NCBI RefSeq assembly: GCF_009937995.1
Contig: NZ_AP021882.1
Span: forward strand, 1 to 45,416
Origin: Sulfuriferula nivalis
GTDB taxonomy: Bacteria; Pseudomonadota; Gammaproteobacteria; Burkholderiales; Sulfuriferulaceae
Direction of reading: 5' to 3'
Length of the DNA: 45,416 nucleotides
In this document: positions 1 through 6,760 of the stretch, one piece after another
How positions within the stretch are numbered: position 1 is the first letter of the stretch
Layout: each line of letters starts with the position of its first letter
Notes under the pieces: generated by a model
Database searches by the model: none
What the model saw: the letters and a program-made list of their open reading frames with translations, nothing else
What the model was told of the DNA's origin: nothing
Position numbers and translations under genes: made by a program

Positions 1-25
1 ACTGTTGCTAGGCTGGGTATTATTC

Positions 26-60
26 CTTAGCGTACGATTCTTCTGTTTTCTACAGTGCCC
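26..60 (-). repeat. Tn3-family-type terminal inverted repeat (solitary)
   Basis: Read on the minus strand, the segment begins GGGCACTGTAGAAAAC and ends TCGTACGCTAAG, the layout of Tn3/Tn21-family ends. Its outer (G-rich) end points right, so the transposon body would lie left of the window. No partner is visible here. It separates the replicon from whatever lies upstream. Confidence 0.6.
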
Positions 61-85
61 ATTTTAAGCCAAGTATTAATTATGT

Positions 86-114
86 TTGCGTAATTTTACG
101 ATTAGTCGCAAAAT
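86..114 (+). promoter_or_regulatory. Candidate parA promoter with internal palindrome
   Basis: TTGCGT (86-91) and CAAAAT (109-114) are separated by 17 bp. The near-palindrome CGTAATTTTACG (89-100) lies between the two hexamers, where a ribbon-helix-helix protein such as the downstream ParG-like product could repress its own operon. The site is also a candidate for part of the centromere. Prediction from sequence only. Confidence 0.4.
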
Positions 115-146
115 CACATAAACGTAAAAACATAAAAGGTGAAAAA

Positions 147-776
147 ATGATTGTCGGGATTTTGAACCAAAAGGGAGGGGTGGGGAAAACCACCATCGCC
201 GTGAACTTGGCCGCTAGTCTTGCACGAACTGGAGCGCGAGTGCTGCTGATCGATGCCGATCCACAAGGCAGTGCATTGGATTGGGCTGCGGCACGACAAG
301 GGGTGCCCCTTTTCTCTGTGGTTGGATTGCCAAGACCAACAGTACACAAAGAAATCGGTCAGATCGGCTATGGATATGATCACATCGTCATCGACGGACC
401 GCCTCGCGTCACTGATTTGGCCCGATCAGCCATTATGGCTGCCGATGTTGTTCTAATCCCTGTGCAGCCAAGTCCATACGATATTTGGGCTGCTGATGAA
501 GTGGTGAAGCTTATTGATGAGGCTCGTGTTTACAAAGAAGGGCTTAAAGCCGCTTTTGTGGTTAATCGTAAAATCGCAAATACTGCAATTGGGCGTGACG
601 TGGGCGATGCTTTAGCTGCTTACCCAGTTCAAGTACTAGTGGCTAGCATCACTCAGCGGGTAATTTTTGCCGAGGCTGCGGCTCAAGGTAAAGCGGTTCA
701 TGAAATTGATGTGGATGGACCAGCCGCTGCCGAAATTGAAGCCGTGGTAGCCGAACTACTGGGGTTTACACAATGA
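147..776 (+). CDS. parA: ParA/ParF-type plasmid partition ATPase
   Basis: This is a 209-residue deviant Walker A ATPase of the MinD/ParA superfamily, which segregates low-copy plasmids by forming dynamic patterns on the nucleoid. The P-loop KGGVGKTT lies at about residues 10-17, followed by the Walker A' region with [11 protein letters not shown] at about 39-49 and the DGPPR segment near residue 71. It has no N-terminal helix-turn-helix, so it belongs to the short ParF-like (type Ib) group. The ATG follows AAAGGTG with proper spacing. Its stop overlaps the start of the next gene (ATGA), giving a two-gene partition operon. Family assignment is secure; the partner and centromere are inferred. 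Confidence 0.93.
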   Translation: MIVGILNQKGGVGKTTIAVNLAASLARTGARVLLIDADPQGSALDWAAARQGVPLFSVVGLPRPTVHKEIGQIGYGYDHIVIDGPPRVTDLARSAIMAADVVLIPVQPSPYDIWAADEVVKLIDEARVYKEGLKAAFVVNRKIANTAIGRDVGDALAAYPVQVLVASITQRVIFAEAAAQGKAVHEIDVDGPAAAEIEAVVAELLGFTQ

Positions 777-1009
777 GTACAAAGAAAGTTTCAATTGGTG
801 CCAAACCGACCAACAAACCAGCCACACCAACCGCCGATGCGTGGGTGGAAAATCGAACCGCTGCCGATGCACACGAAACAATGAAGCGCTTAACAATTGA
901 TGTACCAGAGAGCTTGCACCGCGCAATCAAATCTCAGTGCGCTATGCGCGGTACCAAGATAGCCGACGAAGTACGTGAGTTACTTTTACAGAAATACGGA
1001 AATCATTAA
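773..1009 (+). CDS. ParG-like ribbon-helix-helix partition protein
   Basis: This 78-residue basic protein is translationally coupled to parA by a 4-nt overlap. The N-terminal half is rich in Ser, Thr, Pro and Lys and probably flexible. The C-terminal half (about 38-76) has the pattern of a ribbon-helix-helix fold: a short strand (KRLTIDVPE), then two helices ([28 protein letters not shown]). In ParF/ParG systems such a protein binds the centromere and represses the operon, while its flexible tail stimulates the ATPase. Role is inferred from fold, size and position; sequence similarity alone is weak. Confidence 0.75.
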   Translation: MSTKKVSIGAKPTNKPATPTADAWVENRTAADAHETMKRLTIDVPESLHRAIKSQCAMRGTKIADEVRELLLQKYGNH

Positions 1010-1079
1010 ATGATATTTTGTAATTTTTCATCAATGCGACATTAGCTAAAACCTCCCTTTCCAAGAGGTGGATAAAGCG

Positions 1080-1096
1080 TCACGCAGGCCAACGGC
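1080..1096 (+). terminator. Possible terminator hairpin after parA-parG
   Basis: GCAGGCC and GGCCTGC form a perfect 7-bp stem around a 3-nt loop, followed by a T-rich stretch without a full U run. It lies between the partition operon and the convergent repL-like gene and may end either transcript. Confidence 0.4.
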
Positions 1097-1176
1097 CTGC
1101 TGTTGTTGATTTTAGGTGAAAGCCCCTTCCTTTCTTGCCTAAGCAAGTTTTGCCTTGGCAAAAGGTAGGAGAAGCT

Positions 1177-1803
1177 TCACTCAATTAGCCTAGCTTGCCT
1201 ACTTTCTTCTAATTTAGCGCGACCGTTCTCATCTGGCGATGTAGATTTCCGACGATACTCTTTTAGGAACATAACTCGATTGCCTTTAAAAAATAGTGAC
1301 GGATTGACCCAAAACAGATTGGGCTGTCTTGGTGAGATAAATCCCTTGGATAACAACTCTTTTAGTCCTCGAGTGAAAGTATCGTCACTCATATCAATTT
1401 TTCTTCCAGACAATCCACCATCAAACCAAGCAAGATAAACACTATCAGCAAAACCGCCATTCATTGGCTCTGCCTGGTAAATTTCAAGAACCGCCTGAAA
1501 CACCCTAGCCGCCGTTCTACTTAAGTCATAAATTGCTTTAACACCTGCGGCAAATACCTTAACAAACTCCTCATCGTCTTTTTCTTCAATTGTATGAATT
1601 GTAGCGATTCCAGAAATAACACCTGTTGTCGGATCGATTAAATCCTGTTTAAGTCCAGTCCTTACCCTACGACGCTTTATATCAATCTCACCAGCAGTAA
1701 CAAGTGGATTGGTATTTGGGCTGTACTCTAGCTTACGAAGATTTGGGCCTTTCCTTGCTGTGGATTGTGTCATTTTCATGCCTTTAATCTGCTGGTAAAT
1801 CAA
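1177..1803 (-). CDS. RepL-like plasmid replication initiator
   Basis: This protein (208 residues from the first ATG; an internal ATG at residue 11 gives about 198) has a central/C-terminal region resembling RepL-type winged-helix replication proteins. It has an amphipathic helix-rich segment (FAAGVKAIYDLSRTAARVFQ), a helix-turn-helix-like stretch (DTFTRGLKELLSKGFI) and the tail FWVNPSLFFKGNRVMFLKEY, typical of RepL (residues about 165-185). It would bind the origin and start plasmid replication. It is convergent with the partition operon. Upstream lie direct repeats of TTTTGCGG(T/G)TC and an AT-rich stretch, as expected of an origin. An alternative would be another winged-helix regulator. The replication role is inferred from motif similarity plus context. 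Confidence 0.75.
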   Translation of the reverse strand: MIYQQIKGMKMTQSTARKGPNLRKLEYSPNTNPLVTAGEIDIKRRRVRTGLKQDLIDPTTGVISGIATIHTIEEKDDEEFVKVFAAGVKAIYDLSRTAARVFQAVLEIYQAEPMNGGFADSVYLAWFDGGLSGRKIDMSDDTFTRGLKELLSKGFISPRQPNLFWVNPSLFFKGNRVMFLKEYRRKSTSPDENGRAKLEESRQARLIE

Positions 1804-1828
1804 CTATTTGATTTTTAATGCTGGTCAA

Positions 1829-2045
1829 AACCGCATTTTACAATGTTTTTTGCGGTTCAATAAGCACAGTATCCGCGACTAAAACGCAAAAATCAAATCT
1901 TTTTTGCGGGTCAAGTGGGTGCGTTTTGCGGTTCGTACCGTTAGTTTTGCGGGACGTTTCTCACCTGGCGTGGCCTGGAGGCCACCCCTTCTCACTCTAT
2001 ACGTAGTATGTGCATTTTTATTAAATAAATTATATACAAATCTAA
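1829..2045. other. Probable origin region: iteron-like repeats and AT-rich stretch
   Basis: Four direct copies of TTTTGCGG(T/G)TC or a close form lie at about 1847-1860, 1901-1914, 1924-1935 and 1945-1956. The last three are spaced close to two helical turns. One reversed copy lies at about 1829-1836. An AT-rich stretch with little GC follows at about 2008-2042. This layout directly upstream of the repL-like start matches an iteron origin or an autoregulatory operator. There is no supported gene from 1804 to 2481. Confidence 0.55.
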
Positions 2046-2089
2046 GGCAAGCGAAGCGCGTCAGTAAAGCTTTAAAACTGCCGTGATGA

Positions 2090-2174
2090 GCCTGTGTGCA
2101 GGTCAGGAATCGGCTTGCCGATTGTGCACAGGCGAAGGGTTATCAGCCTGTGTGCAACTGAGCTGTGCACAGGC
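2090..2174. repeat. Alternating GCCTGTGTGCA / TGTGCACAGGC repeats
   Basis: The same word occurs four times with alternating orientation: forward at 2090-2100 and 2146-2156, reversed at 2123-2133 and 2164-2174. The array lies just beyond the AT-rich stretch of the presumed origin and may be a second binding array for the initiator or a partition site. Confidence 0.55.
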
Positions 2175-2218
2175 GGACGCGAGATAAACCACTGTAAGTG
2201 AGTCTTGGAAGGTGTTAT

Positions 2219-2278
2219 GCCGCTTTGCGGCATCGCGCGCCATGCGCGCAAACCCAATAAGGCGTGCGCTGTGCGCAC
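2219..2278. repeat. Three consecutive perfect trinucleotide-loop hairpins
   Basis: GCCGC-TTT-GCGGC (2219-2231), GCGCGC-CAT-GCGCGC (2235-2249) and GTGCGC-TGT-GCGCAC (2264-2278) are three perfect stems with 3-nt loops inside 60 bp. They lie next to the repeat arrays. They could be structures for single-strand priming or nicking, or protein-binding palindromes. Function unknown. Confidence 0.6.
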
Positions 2279-2534
2279 ACATTTTAAGAAGCGAACGCTA
2301 AAAACAAAACCCTACAAACAAAGCCAAAACCAAAACAAATCGTTATTCAACCGCAAGTGGCCAGCCCAGTCTAGGCGTGATGAAACCCACGCCAAGACCC
2401 GCATAAATCACCCCAGAGCGCCAAAACCGCGCTCTGCGGCTCAAGCGGGTGCTTGTGAGCACTTGGGCAATACTGAACAAGGTTATTTAACCATTTTAAA
2501 ACCAGCTTGCATAAAGGCAGGTGGGTTTGGCCTT

Positions 2535-2654
2535 GTGGATACGTTCTGGTATTGTCAGGAGCTGATTGGTGCGATTATTTTGACTGCGCTGGTAGTCATG
2601 TATGTCTTTGGTTGTTTTAATCGCTTAAATCGCCTCAAATCGGGTTTTTTGTGA
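2535..2654 (+). CDS. Tiny membrane peptide (copy 1)
   Basis: From a GTG the frame gives about 39 residues with one clear membrane span (LIGAIILTALVVMYVFGCF) and a basic tail (NRLNRLKSGF). The frame is kept in the duplicated segment at 22.1 kb, while the sequence upstream of this point is shifted by an indel between the copies. That argues the coding part starts about here and not at the distant upstream ATG. Product unrecognised. Confidence 0.35.
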   Translation: MDTFWYCQELIGAIILTALVVMYVFGCFNRLNRLKSGFL

Positions 2655-2685
2655 GATAGTAAATCTTCTGTATTTGTAAAAGGAT

Positions 2686-2820
2686 ATGAAAATGTCGATT
2701 GCATCCTTAGTCGGTCTTGGTGCGTTTACTTTGTTTATGCTTTTTATGGCGATCTACGCGAACACGCATCGCGCCGAGGATTCCAAAAAGAAACAAAATA
2801 TTCAGGAAAATAAAGCATAA
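2686..2820 (+). CDS. Small single-span membrane protein (copy 1)
   Basis: The 44-residue product starts MKMSIASLVGLG, has one hydrophobic span and ends in a charged, Lys-rich tail with IYANTHRAED and KKKQNIQEN. The counterpart at 22249-22383 has the same length. The two differ mainly in the membrane span and keep the tail, a pattern of purifying selection. AAAAGGAT precedes the ATG. In size and layout it resembles very small subunits such as CcoQ of cytochrome oxidases, but no cytochrome oxidase genes are near and I make no identity claim. Confidence 0.55.
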   Translation: MKMSIASLVGLGAFTLFMLFMAIYANTHRAEDSKKKQNIQENKA

Positions 2821-2877
2821 AGCATCATTTAAATTGCCTTATCATGATCGTACGTATCCTCACCTGGCGTAATTAAT

Positions 2878-2985
2878 ATGAAAACCATTACATCATTATT
2901 CATTTCTGGTTTTATAGACGGCGTTGAACTGGCTTTGGTAAGCAACAAAAGGATGTTGCTACAGGTATTCAGTCATCTCAGATAG
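2878..2985 (+). CDS. 35-residue conserved peptide (copy 1)
   Basis: The ATG at 2878 opens a 35-codon frame (starts MKTITSLFISGF, contains ALVSNKRMLLQVF) that overlaps the 3' end of the convergent gene by a few bases. The second copy at 22441-22545 keeps the frame with an altered N-terminus. Coding status is uncertain because the DNA of the last half is nearly invariant. Confidence 0.35.
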   Translation: MKTITSLFISGFIDGVELALVSNKRMLLQVFSHLR

Positions 2986-3214
2986 CAAAAGCAATGCTGG
3001 ATACATGACTACCCATGATGGTTTCTATTTCACGCGTTAACGTATCCAAGGTGGCAAACACTTTTGTTTTGCCAAGCGCTGTTTGTAGCGTCCAGTTTTT
3101 ATCCTGTTGACCTTCGATACACAAAATCCAGCAGCCTGGCTCAATATCACGCACCGCATAAAATTTAGTGATGATGCCTAGCTCAAAATACGCTTTTGCC
3201 TGATTTATTTTCAT
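2978..3214 (-). CDS. Conserved 78-aa plasmid protein (copy 1)
   Basis: From the ATG at 3214 the product has 78 residues beginning MKINQAKAYFELGIITKF and containing GCWILCIEGQ and TLDTLTREIETI. Its paralogue at 22538-22774 has the same length and differs at only two residues while the DNA has more changes, showing that it is translated and conserved. It is small, alpha/beta in character and has no signal peptide. I do not recognise a named family; it looks like accessory plasmid backbone. The longer frame starting upstream is not conserved in the second copy. Confidence 0.7.
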   Translation of the reverse strand: MKINQAKAYFELGIITKFYAVRDIEPGCWILCIEGQQDKNWTLQTALGKTKVFATLDTLTREIETIMGSHVSSIAFAI

Positions 3215-3294
3215 GAAATTTTGTTTTCGTGATGATGAATTGTGGTTTTCATTATAACAAAACATTCAAAACGTGATGTAATAGACGTACGGAA

Positions 3295-3324
3295 GCCATC
3301 CTAATTTTTTCAAATTAGGATGGC
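3295..3324. terminator. Perfect 13-bp inverted repeat
   Basis: GCCATCCTAATTT and its complement flank a 4-nt loop (TTTC). The hairpin sits exactly where the two backbone copies stop matching, as if inserted into copy 1. It may terminate or insulate transcription. The rest of 3215-3628 has no gene that I can support. Confidence 0.5.
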
Positions 3325-3457
3325 TAAAAGCTTAAATTTTGCGAGACGGCATGATCTAGGCAACTCAAATGAGTCTTAAAATGCAACCTAAGTTGCGGCA
3401 GGGATTTAACCCCAATTATCATTTTGCCGAACTCGGCTTATTTTGGCTCTGTGCCAA

Positions 3458-3483
3458 GTAATTCGCGCTTTTTGGCGAATTAC
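3458..3483. repeat. 9-bp stem hairpin
   Basis: GTAATTCGC and GCGAATTAC pair around an 8-nt loop inside the gene-free stretch 3325-3628. There is no U-tract; role unknown. Confidence 0.4.
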
Positions 3484-3628
3484 AGTAAGTAAAAACACGT
3501 GTTTTCAGCCGCATGTTTTTTGGTCAAATCTTGATTTCTTGATTACAAGAGGGTTGATTTTGCGAGAGGTGATAAAAATACACGTCTGGTATGAATGACA
3601 ATTGCACGGTCGGGTAATTTATGCAGGC

Positions 3629-3664
3629 AAAAAAAAACCACCAGACCCAGAGGGAATGGTGGTT
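3629..3664 (-). terminator. Intrinsic terminator of the large non-coding RNA
   Basis: On the minus strand AACCACCA (3664-3657) pairs with TGGTGGTT (3643-3636), and the downstream arm runs into nine consecutive Ts (3637-3629). This is a textbook rho-independent terminator, oriented to end a transcript that comes from about 4.9 kb. Confidence 0.8.
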
Positions 3665-4911
3665 AAGTTGTTAAATACACTGTAAAACAGGTATTTTTGC
3701 TTACCCGCTTTTACCAAATAAATTGGCTTTGCGGGTTTCGGCGTTTCGTAAATTTCAGCCGTCTCGACTTAAATTTAAACAAAGTTGGTACTTTTTTTCT
3801 CCCGTTTTTATTTATTTAACAGGTAGTACTACTAAACAAAAAATCATGGTTCTGAAAAACCAGTCCATTCTTGTTTTTACCACCAATTGTCACGATTTTT
3901 TGCGCCAATCTTCTAGAAAATACCACCCCACGGCCAGGCAGGGCAAGACATTCGCGGCCAAGCGAACATCAGTTTCAACCAGGTTTCCAGCCTGATCTAA
4001 GTCACTTTAAAACACACACATGGGCTTTCAACCCTAACACCTTTCATACGGCCCCTGCTTTCTTACCCTGTTCGTCACAGGCTCACGATCACCACCGCTT
4101 TGGTCAGCAGCATTCGTGCCTCATACTTGCAAAGTCTCCCTCTCTTGCGCCTCACCAAGTGCCACCTTGGCTAAAACGGCCGTCAGAGATTCCCAACTTA
4201 GTCAGTTCCCCTTCTTCGGTGTTTTGAAGTGTCGGGATTCTTCCATTACTGTCACATCCTCCTAGCGGTCATCTAATTTGTTTACCTTGGCTTTAAAAGC
4301 CTACCCCGCATCATTTCTGACTTGGGTTTCGCGGGAAAAAGATTCCAAAAATTCTCCGTTACTGGCTACAAACGTCGCTGATTACCAAAATACCGCCGCG
4401 CATCAAAAAACTGATGTTTTCAGAGATAACATCTCGAACGCTCCCTCCAGCTTTCGCTGTGGGTTACGATTACATGCTTAAGCTATCCATAGACCCAGTC
4501 CTTCAACTGGTGCCGATCTGTCCAGGTTTCCCCTCAAGACCCTGTTATGTTTCCATAACCTCATAAGCCCACATGTCGAGCCACGTCATCCGCATTACTG
4601 CAAATCCCGTGGGCTACTGGCAAAAAACACCAGTAACTTTCATGGCTGACAGGTACCGTCCAATTCTTTCCTGAACAAGCCCGTTTCGTTGTCGCCCAAT
4701 ATTCATAATAAAAATTTGAAAGATTGAGTCGAAGGAGGCATTTCAGCCTCCAGCGCTCAGCGTAGCCGGACGAACTCTATTAGAAGTATCCGGCTTCACC
4801 GTACTAACCTGAACTGGCAAGTTCAGGCTAGGGAGAATCCTCTCCCAGCGTTTTTGTGTGTTGGGGCTGGCGGCCCCTTGTGTTACAATTTCAGGGTTGG
4901 CCGCCCCGTGA
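3629..4911 (-). ncRNA. Putative large structured non-coding RNA (about 1.28 kb)
   Basis: No open frame in this stretch looks like a gene. On the minus strand the segment has a promoter-like start, many perfect stem-loops and a good terminator. Near its 5' end are GGGGC/GCCCC (4863-4877), GGGAGA/TCTCCC (4831-4846), CCTGAACT/AGTTCAGG with a 4-nt loop (4808-4827), AGCCGGA/TCCGGCT (4764-4795) and GGAGGC/GCCTCC (4734-4751). Further in are a CAGC-GAAA-GCTG tetraloop hairpin near 4450-4460 and CCTGT/ACAGG near 4070-4085. Size and ornament recall large RNA classes such as GOLLD or ROOL, or an ORF-less group II intron, but I see no convincing domain V and cannot assign a family. Confidence 0.55.
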
Positions 4912-4918
4912 CAGTCTC

Positions 4919-4947
4919 ATTTTGAAACTGCCAGAGGAGAAAGTCAA
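4919..4947 (-). promoter_or_regulatory. Promoter-like element for the non-coding RNA
   Basis: On the minus strand TTGACT (4947-4942) and CAAAAT (4924-4919) are separated by exactly 17 bp, which puts the start near 4911, directly before the first strong stem. The spacing matches sigma-70. The -10 hexamer matches consensus at four of six positions. Confidence 0.45.
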
Positions 4948-5106
4948 ATTTTTATGTGGAATCTTAATATACTATGTAACACCATTGTCATTTTGCTTTT
5001 ATATGATGTAACATAACAGTAAAAAGCCGTAACCGTATCAGCTGCCATAGCCGCTATTTTCGGTGTCAATTTTGTTGCTAGTTAATTTTTCCGTAGTGAG
5101 ATTTCC

Positions 5107-5832
5107 ATGACAGAACCCCAGCCCTCTGCCGTCCAGAAAAGACCCCAAATCAACCACGCCTTGTTCCTATTTGACAAGAAAACCGCCTGGATGCAACGGC
5201 TGGCTGATCTGTCCAGGTATGGTTATTCGTTCTACATACAAGGCCAAATCTCTCGTGAAAAAGCCTACTTCATGGCCGAAAAATTCGCCTTATTCTACGG
5301 CACGGGTTTAGGCCGAATGGAGCAAAGCCGACTACGCAAACAGGGGCAGGCGACATTTCGATTTCTTGCCTGGCATGATGAAAAGAACGATGTTGTCCAT
5401 TGGGTATTATTGCGAACAGATGGTTCTACCCCAGAACAAGCCGCTCGGGAAAACTGGCGCAGCCTGGTTGATGACAGGCTGGTTGTTGTCGGCGGTTATG
5501 AACTGGTGCGCGTGACCAAGGTGGGTACAAAGAAACCAGTGTGGACATGGCGTTATACCAAAGCCCACTATGCCGCTTTACGAGAAAGCCTGATTGGTGA
5601 CATTCGCGGTCATCGAGACCTGCTTACCAAACAGCTTATCCATGAGATATGGCGCACCCCTGGGTTCTCTGCAGCCCGTGAGCAGGTAAAGCAACTGAAG
5701 ACCTTAATCCTGGCCGAATGGAAACGTAGCCGGGGAACAGACCCACTGCCTGAGATTCCAGCCAGACTGGGCTATGTGCGCAAGCTGGCAGACAAAGGTA
5801 CCGTCATGAAGAAAACCAAGGTGAAGAAGTGA
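5107..5832 (+). CDS. Unrecognised 241-aa basic protein
   Basis: The product has no signal peptide or membrane span and ends in a Lys-rich tail (KKTKVKK). Noticeable segments are a Trp/Tyr-rich N-terminal half (HALFLFDKKTAWMQRL, YGYSFYIQGQISREKA), a middle part with WVLLRTDG and VDDRLVVVGGYELVRV, then WTWRYTKAHYAALRESLIGD and a helical C-terminus. The mix of aromatic and basic residues suggests nucleic-acid contact, but no catalytic motif is visible. It is divergent from the large structured RNA, with about 200 bp between the two starts, so they may work together. It could be a replication or mobilization accessory protein. No function is claimed. Confidence 0.7.
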   Translation: MTEPQPSAVQKRPQINHALFLFDKKTAWMQRLADLSRYGYSFYIQGQISREKAYFMAEKFALFYGTGLGRMEQSRLRKQGQATFRFLAWHDEKNDVVHWVLLRTDGSTPEQAARENWRSLVDDRLVVVGGYELVRVTKVGTKKPVWTWRYTKAHYAALRESLIGDIRGHRDLLTKQLIHEIWRTPGFSAAREQVKQLKTLILAEWKRSRGTDPLPEIPARLGYVRKLADKGTVMKKTKVKK

Positions 5833-5875
5833 AGATTAGTCTTGGTTTTTTGTTAAGGGCGCACAGGTATGTATT

Positions 5876-6589
5876 TTATTTTAAGATTCCCATCATCGCG
5901 GCTCGGATTACTGCTGCTGTTTTATTTGGTGTATTTAGCTTAGTAATAGCATTACCAATATGAAAATTCACTGTACGCTCGGAGATGTTTAGGATGTCAG
6001 AAATTTCGCTGGATGTCTTTCCATCACCTGTCCATTTTAATACTTCGATTTCTCGAGGAGACAACTGTATCATGGACTCTGGCAACAGTTTTGGCGTTAG
6101 TCGCTGCGCCATCACTGAGTGTGTTGCCTGGGCGAGCCATGTCATTTTACACTCATTAGCCTGACGTTCCATTTCAGAAATGGGCTCCTCAGCACGGGCT
6201 AGCGTCAACATGCCTGACGCATTATTTATATCCCGACTCGACTGAGCCCAGCCAATCTTCAATCCGAAGGATTGCGCATCTTCCCAGAGTTCGCGAGCAG
6301 AGGAAAACAGACTCTCCGTCCAAATGACCGGTAACGTAGAGCGCATCCCATGCTGTACAGTCGGGTCAGCTGCAATATAATTCCGTTCCTGATATTGGTT
6401 TTGCCATGCTATGGGATAATTATTGAATAGGGCAAGCTTTGGTTGAGTTAACGGCAGTGGCATACGTAAACCATAAGCGCAATGGTCAAACCCAAGCTCA
6501 CGTCCTATGGACACGACCAGACAAAAGAGTTTGTCTTCGCACTCAACAGATAATAAGGCATGAAGCTGATTTTCTTGCCAGGTTGTCAT
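5876..6589 (-). CDS. luxR: LuxR-type quorum-sensing regulator
   Basis: From the ATG at 6589 (AAGGAA upstream) the product is 237 residues, the normal LuxR length. The N-terminal autoinducer-binding domain keeps the canonical pocket pattern: NYPIAW, QYQERNYIAADP and PVIW supply the conserved Trp, Tyr, Asp and Trp. The C-terminal part is a LuxR helix-turn-helix (LSPREIEVLKWTGDGKTSSE, then ISERTVNFHI). It should bind an acyl-homoserine lactone and activate promoters with lux boxes. It is divergent from the rsaM-luxI pair, and the ten-gene biosynthetic operon ends beyond luxI. The longer frame upstream lacks a ribosome site and is not used here. Confidence 0.93.
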   Translation of the reverse strand: MTTWQENQLHALLSVECEDKLFCLVVSIGRELGFDHCAYGLRMPLPLTQPKLALFNNYPIAWQNQYQERNYIAADPTVQHGMRSTLPVIWTESLFSSARELWEDAQSFGLKIGWAQSSRDINNASGMLTLARAEEPISEMERQANECKMTWLAQATHSVMAQRLTPKLLPESMIQLSPREIEVLKWTGDGKTSSEISDILNISERTVNFHIGNAITKLNTPNKTAAVIRAAMMGILK

Positions 6590-6630
6590 TTTTAGTTCCT
6601 TGATTGATATGTCTCTGCTGAAGTGGAGTG

Positions 6631-6662
6631 AATCCACTATACACTGTGGTGTCAACTTTACA
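6631..6662. promoter_or_regulatory. Possible LuxR operator in the luxR-rsaM intergenic region
   Basis: GGTGT and ACACC (about 6648-6664) are symmetric around a 7-bp spacer just upstream of luxR, inside a longer imperfect dyad between TACACTG and ATGTA. This is not a good lux box match; it may bind LuxR or RsaM. Weak prediction. Confidence 0.25.
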
Positions 6663-6760
6663 CCGTATACAATGTAGGAAAAACCCTTCCTGTTAAAGAT
6701 AACAATAGGTTTTTTTTTATGTCATGTTAGTGTAAGGAATTCTATTTTTTAAATACAATT

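Larger units (their letters stand above)
2482..3290. repeat. Backbone duplication, copy 1 (partner at 22044-22850)
   Basis: About 809 bp align almost end to end with 22044-22850, with scattered substitutions and a few single-base indels. Both copies contain the same three tiny plus-strand ORFs and one convergent 78-codon gene. The similarity stops sharply at GACGTAC on the right, where copy 1 carries a 30-bp palindrome that copy 2 lacks. Confidence 0.9.

Noticed and set aside
2205..2531. 149-codon ORF starting at 2205
   Set aside because: Its first two thirds overlap the hairpin array, are Lys/Gln/Pro-rich and are not conserved in the second backbone copy; only the last 39 codons are retained as a possible gene.
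3723..4481. Plus-strand ORFs of 67-118 codons over the structured region
   Set aside because: Low-complexity composition, no ribosome sites, no family patterns; they lie opposite the presumed RNA.
3629..4911. Group II intron or decayed reverse transcriptase gene
   Set aside because: No YADD-type or other reverse-transcriptase residues in any frame, no convincing GUGYG start and no domain V hairpin; presence of its own promoter and terminator favours a free RNA. Not excluded fully.
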